From an uncultured Clostridia bacterium (GTDB lineage Bacteria > Bacillota > Clostridia > Christensenellales > Borkfalkiaceae), in contig CAKQMM010000083.1 in NCBI GenBank assembly GCA_934254755.1, positions 1 to 5,788 on the forward strand: 5,788 nucleotides of DNA, in the 5' to 3' direction. Made by a program: the position numbers and the translations under genes. Below are positions 1 to 5,224 of the stretch, one piece after another. The notes beneath the pieces were generated by a model. It saw nothing but the letters and a program-made list of their open reading frames with translations, did not search any database and was not told where the DNA came from. The first letter of the stretch is position 1, and every line of letters begins with the position of its first letter.

Positions 1-323
1 AGCCAGCACTCGTCTATCCCGAACGGTTCGATAACGTCGGTATAGCGGCGATAAATGTTTCTGACAATCTCGGAATATTTAACGTACCTGTCGTGCTTTG
101 CTTCGACGAGTTTTAATTCGGGGCATATTTTTAACGCTTCGTGAACGGTCATACCCGTTTTTACGCCCGCTTTTTTTGCGCTTTCGCTTTTTGCGAGTAT
201 CACGCCGTGGCGCGACTCGATATTCCCCGTCACGCCTAAAAAATCGCCCTTCAGCGATGGGTCGATAATCGTTTCTACGCTCGCGTAAAAATTATTAAGA
301 TCGACGTGCAAAACGGTACGCAT
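1..323 (-). CDS. dinB: DNA polymerase IV (Y-family, DinB), N-terminal part, cut by window edge
   Basis: This is the N-terminal 107 codons of a Y-family translesion DNA polymerase, which copies past damaged bases with low fidelity; the rest lies outside the window. Seen: the opening HVDLNNFYASVE carries the first metal-binding aspartate (D8), with Tyr at position 13 where the steric gate that excludes ribonucleotides sits in E. coli DinB (Phe13). ESRHGVILAKSESAKKAGVKTGM (about 36-58) is the fingers-region nucleotide-binding segment. GIDECW (102-107) holds the second catalytic carboxylate pair D104/E105. The DECWL form, in place of SIDEAYL, is common in Gram-positive DinB proteins. The ATG is 17 nt after the stop of the VTT membrane protein gene; no Shine-Dalgarno sequence is visible between them, so translation may depend on coupling. 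Family assignment is firm; which DinB paralogue it is cannot be told from the fragment. Confidence -1.
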   Translation of the reverse strand, partial: MRTVLHVDLNNFYASVETIIDPSLKGDFLGVTGNIESRHGVILAKSESAKKAGVKTGMTVHEALKICPELKLVEAKHDRYVKYSEIVRNIYRRYTDVIEPFGIDECW

Positions 324-340
324 TTTTTACGGCGCAAGGG

Positions 341-1258
341 TTATTTCGCGCCCCGCCCCCTTTTAAAAAATTTGGTTTTGAAATACTTTTCTATCTTGTC
401 GCCGTGCTTATAAATAAGTATAGTAAGCGCGACGGTTATAGCTATAATCAGCGCCCAGAGTGCCAGCCCCCACCAGGTGTTGAACGGTATTAAACAGCCG
501 CTTAAAGAGTAAGCCGTAAGCACCGTTGAAATTAAGCGGGTAACGGTTATCATAATTAAAAAATATCCTGAACTCATCGAAGAAATTCCCGCAACGAAGC
601 ACAAAACGTCATCGGGGAAAAACGGGAACAAAAACATAAAAGTCAAAACTATTTTATCTTTCCCACGAACGGCTTTGAGCCACTTTTTAAGCGTTTCCTC
701 TCCGACCAGCCATTTAACGACTTTGTACCCTAAAATTTTGCCTATAAAAAACGCCGCTATCGAGCCGAGCATTATACCTACAAACGCAAAAATAAAAGTC
801 TTGAATTCGCCGAAAAGCGCAACCCCCGCGCCGATAGAAACTATCCCCGGTATAGGCAGAATAACGACTTGCAAAAAGTTTAAGACGATATAAATTATCG
901 CCGCCATATACCCGAAAGACGAAACGTAATTGCGAAGGTCTTCGATCGAGTCGATTTTGTCCATTATGCCCGATATTTTGAGTATATACAAAACCGAAAA
1001 CGCGAGCGCGAACAGCGACAAAATTATTACGCTTAGCTTGAAAATGAACTTGTTGTCGTTCGCTGAAAAAACTATCGCAAAAACCGCGGTTATAAGCGCA
1101 AGCGCGGCTATAAGCGCGGTAAACAGCGATTTATGCTTCGCTAAAAAACCGCTGTTTAACTCTTTAAAGTAAAGCGTTGCAAACAGTACCGTTACGGCAG
1201 ATAAAAGCGTTGCGGCTATTAAACTAAGCGCGGTTTTAAGCGCGGTTTTTACTTTCAT
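341..1258 (-). CDS. TVP38/TMEM64-family (VTT domain, DedA-like) membrane protein
   Basis: A 305-residue polytopic membrane protein. The VTT domain runs from about 112 to 255. It has the PIPG motif in the re-entrant loop (135-138), a G-x-x-LGS-x-x-AF-x-IGK stretch (161-174) and the second re-entrant motif FPFFPDDVLCFVAG (211-224). A last helix (about 262-284) precedes a basic tail rich in Lys/Arg. Three extra hydrophobic helices (about 7-30, 43-65, 71-95) come before the domain, making it longer than the typical 200-240 residue family member. VTT proteins are linked to lipid scrambling and, in DedA relatives, to transport of the undecaprenyl phosphate carrier; the substrate here is unknown. 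The ATG has no recognisable Shine-Dalgarno sequence, yet no better in-frame start follows before the core domain. It lies 108 nt after the lipoprotein gene and 17 nt before dinB, and I find no clear promoter for it. Confidence -1.
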   Translation of the reverse strand: MKVKTALKTALSLIAATLLSAVTVLFATLYFKELNSGFLAKHKSLFTALIAALALITAVFAIVFSANDNKFIFKLSVIILSLFALAFSVLYILKISGIMDKIDSIEDLRNYVSSFGYMAAIIYIVLNFLQVVILPIPGIVSIGAGVALFGEFKTFIFAFVGIMLGSIAAFFIGKILGYKVVKWLVGEETLKKWLKAVRGKDKIVLTFMFLFPFFPDDVLCFVAGISSMSSGYFLIMITVTRLISTVLTAYSLSGCLIPFNTWWGLALWALIIAITVALTILIYKHGDKIEKYFKTKFFKRGRGAK

Positions 1259-1310
1259 ATTATCTAATATATGAAATTGTCTGATATTTATTAGTAAACA
1301 GCGGTTATGG

Positions 1311-1331
1311 GTTAGCTATTAGCGGATAGCG
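1311..1331. repeat. Three degenerate tandem heptamers
   Basis: GTTAGCT, ATTAGCG and GATAGCG follow each other without gaps in the spacer between the lipoprotein gene and the VTT gene; another ATTAGCT lies at 1341-1347. This resembles a small decayed microsatellite. No function is evident, and three units are few enough to be chance. Confidence -1.
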
Positions 1332-1366
1332 GCAAACTTCATTAGCTTTTTGTAAGCACGCCTTTT

Positions 1367-2332
1367 TTAAAAAGTTTCTTTATACCCGTTAGAGTAAGTG
1401 AAGGTATATCTGCCATCCGCAACTTCAACCGTGATATAAGACTTTTTGCCGTTAAATTCCGCCTTTATTTCAAACTTGTCCGAATCGTCTTTTTTTACTA
1501 TTTTATATTCGGTTTTGCCTTCGGCGGACTTGTTTTCAAGTTCGAATTTAATTTCGGTTTTGCCGTTTTCGGTTTCGATAGAAAGTTCCGTTTCGCTCAC
1601 TTTTTTACCGTCAGATACTATTTCATATTCGTAAGACGTTTCGGCTTTATCTCGCTCCGTTTCAGATTCGTACGTCACTTTAACGTAGTTTTCGTCGTCT
1701 TTTTTAGTAACGAATTCTATCGAATATTCATTTTCGCCGTCTTCGTTTTCGACTTCACGCTTACCGGTTACGTTAAAAACTTCATTGCCGTAAAGAAGCA
1801 CGCCCGAAAGATAAGTTGATTCTTCAAACTCTTCCGTACCGTCTTCTTCATCGATTTCGGTTTTTGATTCGGTATACAGTTCGTTAAAATATACTTTTGC
1901 CGAAAAGTCGCCCGCAGTAACGGTCATAATGAAATTGTAATCGGCAAAATCGCCGTCAACTTCATTGTTTTTTTCAATCGTGTGCGAAATTCCGCTCTCT
2001 AAAACCGCATCGAACATCGCCAAACAATTTTTTATATCGGCAACGCTTTCGTCGGAATATTCAACGGGCCTTTCGTTCACGTCGGTTTTTGTAGCGGCAT
2101 AAACGCTTACGGCAAGCGACCCGCCCTCTTTACCCTGAGGCGCCGCCCCTTCGTTAAGCCGCGCAAGATAATTTGCGCCGGCAACGGCAGAGAGCGCGTA
2201 AACGTCTTTTGACGCAGCCGTTTTGGTTTGCGCTTTTTTGTTTGGCCCCGCGCATGCGACAACTCCGAAAGATAATGCCGCGATAAGCACAAGCGAACCG
2301 ATAACGGTTAAAAATTTGTTTCTTTTTTTCAT
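1367..2332 (-). CDS. Predicted lipoprotein of unknown function, putative ECF sigma regulon member
   Basis: A 321-residue secreted protein that I cannot assign to a named family. A basic N-terminus (KKRNK) and a hydrophobic stretch (7-26) end in the lipobox VVAC, predicting cleavage before Cys27 and anchoring of the lipidated Cys in the outer leaflet of the membrane. After a short linker and a hydrophobic DVYALSAVAGANYLARL segment (43-59), residues 130-321 are a run of short alternating strands rich in Lys, Glu, Thr and Tyr. They contain repeated turns such as NEDGENEY, SDGKK, TENGKTE, AEGKTEY and FNGKKSY, as expected of a beta-meander or beta-sandwich. The composition is strongly polar and acidic. 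The ATG is fixed by AAAAGGAG (2339-2346), 6 nt upstream. A promoter almost identical to that of the ECF sigma gene lies 57 nt upstream, so it is probably transcribed by the neighbouring sigma factor as target or feedback partner. Ligand and role are unknown. Confidence -1.
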   Translation of the reverse strand: MKKRNKFLTVIGSLVLIAALSFGVVACAGPNKKAQTKTAASKDVYALSAVAGANYLARLNEGAAPQGKEGGSLAVSVYAATKTDVNERPVEYSDESVADIKNCLAMFDAVLESGISHTIEKNNEVDGDFADYNFIMTVTAGDFSAKVYFNELYTESKTEIDEEDGTEEFEESTYLSGVLLYGNEVFNVTGKREVENEDGENEYSIEFVTKKDDENYVKVTYESETERDKAETSYEYEIVSDGKKVSETELSIETENGKTEIKFELENKSAEGKTEYKIVKKDDSDKFEIKAEFNGKKSYITVEVADGRYTFTYSNGYKETF

Positions 2333-2346
2333 ATTTTACTCCTTTT

Positions 2347-2374
2347 GCAAACTGCCTTAAATTCGGCGGTTTGC
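2347..2374 (-). other. Stem-loop in the 5' leader of the lipoprotein mRNA
   Basis: Arms GCAAACTGCC (2347-2356) and GGCGGTTTGC (2365-2374) on the plus strand enclose an 8-nt loop. In the minus-strand transcript this gives ten paired positions with a single C-A mismatch. It abuts the Shine-Dalgarno sequence AAAAGGAG and begins about 10 nt after the expected transcription start. No T tract follows, so it is not a terminator. A role in mRNA stability or in keeping the ribosome site exposed is inference. Confidence -1.
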
Positions 2375-2388
2375 TATTTCGTTTCATC

Positions 2389-2423
2389 TTATATACGATT
2401 ATAAGAAGTAAAAATTCTCACTT
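2389..2423 (-). promoter_or_regulatory. Putative ECF sigma promoter upstream of the lipoprotein gene
   Basis: Read on the minus strand, the site starts AAGTGAGAATTTTTA and ends AATCGTATATAA. It matches the sequence in front of the ECF sigma gene at 32 of 35 positions with no gaps. TGAGAAT and CGTATA are separated by 16 nt, which fits the -35/-10 layout of ECF promoters, whose -10 often begins CGT. An A/T-rich run (2424-2450) lies just upstream like an UP element. The expected start point near 2385 gives a leader of about 50 nt. Confidence -1.
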
Positions 2424-2485
2424 TTTTAAAAAATAATTTAAAAATTTTTGCGCCGCCGATATTCCCGCGTAATTAACCGATAAAA

Positions 2486-3583
2486 CTAATCGTCTTCTTT
2501 ATTGAAAATTTCTTCTTTCACTATCTCAATCAAGTCTTTGAGCGTTTCGCCGAAATTATCGCCGTCCGCTTCTTCGATATCTTCAAGGGCTTCGGTCAAA
2601 TCTTCAATCGCGTCGTTTAAATCATCGATAAATTCTTCTAAATCGTCGCGCGTTACGCTTCCGTTTACATCAAATTCCGCCGCTACCCCGTATTTTTCGC
2701 AATATGCGGATATAAGCATTCTGTCGGCGTCGGAAAAGTTTACAGCATCGTTCTTTTCAGAATCTTTTGAAAGGTATTTGCCGAGCGCGCTTAAAAGCGT
2801 CTGAATATCAGAAGTTTTGGTGGCGATAAGTTCCTTTACTTTATTTTTAAGTCCGTTAATAAGCTCGGACTCTTTACCTGAAATATCGTTATTTTTATAA
2901 TAATCTTCAAGTCTATCGAGTTCGTCGTCGGACAAAAACACCGTTGTGACGTCCGCCGACAAAACGGAATTTATAACCGACTCGATATGCGACTGTTTTT
3001 CTTCGTAAATAATTTTCGTGTTTCGCTTGACCGCCGATATTCTGATAACGCCGCCACCCTTAATAAGACCGAGCGACTTCATCTCTTCGGTAACGGCGCG
3101 GGTTGCTTCGTCGGCCGTCATACCGACGAATTTTTTATTATACAAAAGCAATACGCCGTCTTCGTTAAGCCCGCTTTGTTTTAAAACTTTGTCGTTTTTA
3201 TCAACCGAAAACATAATGCTCGGGTTAACGTCTATAACAAGATCGTATTCTTCGGCAGTGACGTAAGGAACGTCGCTTTTATTGAAAAATTTTAAGCTAA
3301 GCGGTATAGACACGGCTAATACAAGCACGCATGCCGCAAAAGCGAAAATTGCTTTTTTGCCGCGCGTAAAGTTCCCGAAAACTCTCTTTTTATCGCTTTT
3401 ATTGCGTTTTATGCCCGTTGATTTATCGGCTGTTTCCGCTAAGCCTCGTTTTTTTGCTGCGGCGCGATTTTGGTCAACGCAACTCTCTTTTATGCCTTCC
3501 CAATCTACCGAAGCGGCGATTTTTTCGGAAAGGTTCGGGATATTTTCATTTATTTCCTGCGTAAACTTTCTAATTTCTTTCAC
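2486..3583 (-). CDS. Membrane anti-sigma factor with RsgI-like extracellular domain
   Basis: A 365-residue single-pass protein expected to hold the adjacent ECF sigma factor at the membrane. Residues 1-77 are cytoplasmic, basic and helical in appearance, with no clear match to the usual RsgI N-terminal domain. One transmembrane helix spans about 78-98. The extracellular part opens with YDLVIDVNPSIMFSVDKNDKV (113-133) and NEDGVLLLYNKKFVGMTADEA (140-160), the characteristic core of RsgI-like proteins. In studied RsgI proteins the Asn-Pro bond of this NPS motif (here N120-P121) undergoes autoproteolysis needed for signalling. The C-terminal third (from about 215) is helical and very acidic, with a DVNGSVTRDD stretch (305-314) resembling a broken EF-hand. 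The start is GTG: AAGGAG (3591-3596) lies 7 nt upstream inside the sigma gene, and the genes overlap by 14 nt, indicating translational coupling. No carbohydrate-binding domain, as found on some clostridial RsgI proteins, is recognisable. Confidence -1.
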   Translation of the reverse strand: MKEIRKFTQEINENIPNLSEKIAASVDWEGIKESCVDQNRAAAKKRGLAETADKSTGIKRNKSDKKRVFGNFTRGKKAIFAFAACVLVLAVSIPLSLKFFNKSDVPYVTAEEYDLVIDVNPSIMFSVDKNDKVLKQSGLNEDGVLLLYNKKFVGMTADEATRAVTEEMKSLGLIKGGGVIRISAVKRNTKIIYEEKQSHIESVINSVLSADVTTVFLSDDELDRLEDYYKNNDISGKESELINGLKNKVKELIATKTSDIQTLLSALGKYLSKDSEKNDAVNFSDADRMLISAYCEKYGVAAEFDVNGSVTRDDLEEFIDDLNDAIEDLTEALEDIEEADGDNFGETLKDLIEIVKEEIFNKEDD

Positions 3584-4097
3584 CGCTTTTCTCCTTATAC
3601 ATTTTTTTTATTTTATTTAAAACAACGTGATATTTTCTGTTGACGGTCGGCACGGGTTTGTTTAACATTTTTGCCACTTCAACCCGACGAAACCCCATAA
3701 ATACGGTTTTTTCAAGTATAAAGTACTCTTCTTCGGTCAACTGCTTTTTCAGTCTGTTTAAAAACGGGAAGTCCGTCTCCGTTTCCGCCGCCGCTAAATT
3801 AAGCGTTTCTATTTCAATAGACGTATCTACTTTGTTGTTCTTTTTTATTGCGTCGAGAGCCTTGTTTTTTGCAATTTCTATAAGATAAGGTAAAGGGTTA
3901 CCGTCGACTTTATTAAGATTTGTCAAAAAAGATACGTAAGCGTCCTGCATAACGTCTTCGATAAAAAATTTATCCGTGCTTAAAGACCGCACAGTAAAGT
4001 ATACGGACTTTTTCGTGAGTTCGTAAAACTCGTCAAAATATTCCCGCCGACCCTTTTTAAGTTTTTCGATAAGCGTTTTAAGCCTCAACTCACCCAT
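3570..4097 (-). CDS. ECF-family RNA polymerase sigma factor
   Basis: A 175-residue alternative sigma factor that directs RNA polymerase to specific promoters. Region 2 (about 9-87) contains FDEFYELT, the core-binding segment IEDVMQDAYVSF (46-57) and NPLPYLIEIAKNKALDAIKK (67-86), the -10 recognition helix. After a variable linker (88-115), region 4 (about 117-166) carries the helix-turn-helix FRRVEVAKMLNKPVPTVNRKYHVV (136-159), which reads the -35. Two domains and normal length point to ECF rather than SigI, although the partner anti-sigma factor is RsgI-like; such ECF/RsgI-like pairs are known in Clostridia. The stop overlaps the GTG of the anti-sigma gene by 14 nt. A putative self-recognised promoter ends only 8 nt before the ATG, and no good Shine-Dalgarno sequence precedes it, so the transcript may be nearly leaderless. 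No better downstream start leaves region 2 intact with a ribosome site. Confidence -1.
   Translation of the reverse strand: MGELRLKTLIEKLKKGRREYFDEFYELTKKSVYFTVRSLSTDKFFIEDVMQDAYVSFLTNLNKVDGNPLPYLIEIAKNKALDAIKKNNKVDTSIEIETLNLAAAETETDFPFLNRLKKQLTEEEYFILEKTVFMGFRRVEVAKMLNKPVPTVNRKYHVVLNKIKKMYKEKSGERN
3591..3596 (-). promoter_or_regulatory. Ribosome binding site fixing the GTG start of the anti-sigma gene
   Basis: AAGGAG on the minus strand sits 7 nt before the GTG at 3581-3583 and within the last codons of the sigma gene. It supports the GTG start and the coupled translation of the two genes. Confidence -1.
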
Positions 4098-4105
4098 AGT
4101 TCACT

Positions 4106-4140
4106 TTATATACGATTTTAAGAGATAAAAATTCTCACTT
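4106..4140 (-). promoter_or_regulatory. Putative autoregulatory ECF sigma promoter upstream of the sigma gene
   Basis: Minus-strand TGAGAAT and CGTATA are separated by 16 nt, in a 35-nt block that differs from the lipoprotein promoter at only three positions, all in the spacer. An A9 run on the plus strand (T9 on the transcribed-sense strand, 4145-4153) just upstream could act as an UP element. The -10 hexamer ends at 4109, so transcription should start near 4102, only a few bases before the ATG at 4097. Confidence -1.
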
Positions 4141-4153
4141 AATCAAAAAAAAA

Positions 4154-4591
4154 TTACAGTTTTGCGATTTCGGCGCGGGCGAGCGCGTCGCAACGGTTGT
4201 TGTATTCGTTATCGGCGTGTCCCTTAACCTTTATAAACTCTACTTCGTGCTTGTTTTTAAGTTCAACAAGTTTTTCCCATAAATCTTGATTTTTTACGGG
4301 CTTTTTATCGGCGAGCCGCCACCCCGAACTTATCCAGCCGTAAATATACCCGCTTAAAAACGGATTTAAAGAATACGCCGAATCGCTGTAAAGTTTAACG
4401 GCGCACTTTTGTTTGAGCGCGCTAAGACCGTTTATAATGGCGGTAAGCTCCATGCGGTTGTTGGTCGTATCCGCTTCCCCGCCCGATATTATTTTTTCTT
4501 TGCCGTTATACATAAGAATAGCCGCCCAGCCGCCTTTGCCGGGGTTGCCGGAACACGCGCCGTCGGTGTAAATTTCAACGCACTTCAACAT
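4154..4591 (-). CDS. rnhA: Ribonuclease HI
   Basis: A 145-residue RNase HI, which cuts the RNA strand of RNA-DNA hybrids and so removes R-loops and primer remnants in the cytoplasm. All key residues are visible: YTDGACSGNPGKGGWA (8-23) with catalytic D10, NNRMELTA with E48, YSDSAY with D70, VKGHAD with H125 and NRCDALA with D135, equivalent to E. coli D10, E48, D70, H124 and D134. The basic segment around ISSGWRLADKKPVKNQDLW (87-105) matches the handle region that binds the hybrid. Length is close to the E. coli enzyme (155). AAAGGCGG (4597-4604) is a weak ribosome site 5 nt before the ATG. The gene has its own sigma-A-type promoter. It ends 56 nt before the sigma gene, with a T tract but no convincing terminator hairpin, so some read-through into the sigma operon is possible. 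Confidence -1.
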   Translation of the reverse strand: MLKCVEIYTDGACSGNPGKGGWAAILMYNGKEKIISGGEADTTNNRMELTAIINGLSALKQKCAVKLYSDSAYSLNPFLSGYIYGWISSGWRLADKKPVKNQDLWEKLVELKNKHEVEFIKVKGHADNEYNNRCDALARAEIAKL

Positions 4592-4619
4592 ATTTGCCGC
4601 CTTTAAGTTTTGTTTAGAT

Positions 4620-4648
4620 ATTTTACCATATCGCGCGCTTTAATGCAA
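4620..4648 (-). promoter_or_regulatory. Sigma-A-type promoter of rnhA
   Basis: On the minus strand TTGCAT (4643-4648) and TAAAAT (4620-4625) are exactly 17 nt apart, and TGG just before the -10 forms an extended -10. The expected start near 4613 leaves a leader of about 22 nt with the ribosome site in place. Confidence -1.
4636..4648. repeat. 13-nt direct repeat, copy 1
   Basis: CGCTTTAATGCAA is repeated exactly at 4795-4807, 159 nt away, with the terminator hairpin between the copies. This copy contains the -35 element of the rnhA promoter. Confidence -1.
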
Positions 4649-4712
4649 GTTTTTTACGTTTTTATCCGCCCGCCCGCTTGTAAAGTTAAAGTACGTATGA
4701 AACAAAAACCAT

Positions 4713-4789
4713 AAAAAAAGATAGCGAATAGACTTCATTACGTTATAGTTTTCGCCAAGCAAAAACTTTAATGAAAATCTGTCGCTATC
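4713..4789 (-). terminator. Long rho-independent terminator after the hybrid kinase-Hpt unit
   Basis: In the minus-strand transcript GATAGCGA (4782-4789) pairs with TCGCTATC's plus-strand partner at 4720-4727, giving an 8-bp base stem followed directly by seven T residues (4713-4719). Inner stems continue it: 4734-4739 with 4770-4775 (6 bp) and 4747-4752 with 4762-4767 (6 bp), separated by internal loops. The hairpin lies about 70 nt past the Hpt stop. It is longer and more interrupted than a usual intrinsic terminator, so an additional structured-RNA role cannot be excluded. Confidence -1.
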
Positions 4790-4794
4790 ATAAA

Positions 4795-4807
4795 CGCTTT
4801 AATGCAA
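4795..4807. repeat. 13-nt direct repeat, copy 2
   Basis: Exact second copy of CGCTTTAATGCAA (first at 4636-4648), just upstream of the terminator hairpin in the direction of transcription. No suitable -10 follows at the right distance here, so unlike copy 1 it does not look like part of a promoter. Confidence -1.
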
Positions 4808-4858
4808 AACTACGCCTTCGTCAATCGGTTGCAAGCAAACAACGCACAAAAAAACAAT

Positions 4859-5218
4859 TTAATTACACTTATTTTTTGCGGCGTTTATCGCGCCGATAAC
4901 TTTGTCGTATGCCGCTTTGACTTTTATAAACGCCTCGTCCGCGCCTATAAAACTTCCTACGCGCAAAATTTCGGTAAGAAACGAAGCGGCGGCTGCAAGC
5001 GCGGAAAAACCGAGGTTCGACGCAACGCCTTTTAACGTATGCGCCGCCCGGAACGCGCTTGAAACGTCTTGTGTTTTAACCGCGGCGGCAAGCGCGGAAA
5101 ACGTTCCGTCTTCCGCGAATTTTTCTACAATAAGACCGATGAACTCTTCGCTCGCGAGCCGCCTTTTCACAGGCTCGAAATCTTCGCCGGCAATTTCGTA
5201 TATATCACGGGTATTCAT
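4859..5218 (-). CDS. Hpt-domain histidine phosphotransfer protein
   Basis: A 119-residue single-domain Hpt protein that passes a phosphoryl group between receiver domains in a multistep phosphorelay. The signature is RAAHTLKGVASNLGFSAL (57-74), with His60 as phospho-acceptor and the usual K63 and G64 after it. The remainder is Ala-rich and helical, as expected of a four-helix bundle; the sequence FSALAAA occurs twice (40-46 and 71-77). The ATG lies 6 nt after the stop of the hybrid kinase gene, with a weak GGTGA at proper spacing and a strong GGAGG further back, so the two are co-transcribed and probably coupled. The likely donor is the receiver domain of that kinase. The final acceptor, an output response regulator, is not in the window. 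Many hybrid kinases carry Hpt as a fused C-terminal domain; here it is a separate gene. Confidence -1.
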   Translation of the reverse strand: MNTRDIYEIAGEDFEPVKRRLASEEFIGLIVEKFAEDGTFSALAAAVKTQDVSSAFRAAHTLKGVASNLGFSALAAAASFLTEILRVGSFIGADEAFIKVKAAYDKVIGAINAAKNKCN

Positions 5219-5224
5219 AATACG

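Noticed and set aside
1259..1300. A sigma-A promoter with GATAAT or TATATT directly before the VTT gene
   Set aside because: Neither has a -35 at 16-18 nt, and the start point would fall inside the coding sequence.
2424..2485. A terminator after the anti-sigma gene in the GCGGGAATATCGGCGGCGC stretch
   Set aside because: The GC-rich runs do not form a stable complementary stem.
3570..4097. Classification of the sigma factor as SigI because its partner is RsgI-like
   Set aside because: The protein has normal region 2 and a region 4 helix-turn-helix at ECF length, unlike SigI.
4145..4200. A rho-independent terminator after rnhA
   Set aside because: There is a T9 run past the stop, but only very short pairings are available in front of it; it is better read as A/T-rich DNA upstream of the ECF promoter.
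4636..4807. A miniature transposable element bounded by the 13-nt repeats
   Set aside because: The segment has no terminal inverted repeats next to the direct repeats; the inverted repeat is internal and is followed by T7, which fits a terminator better.
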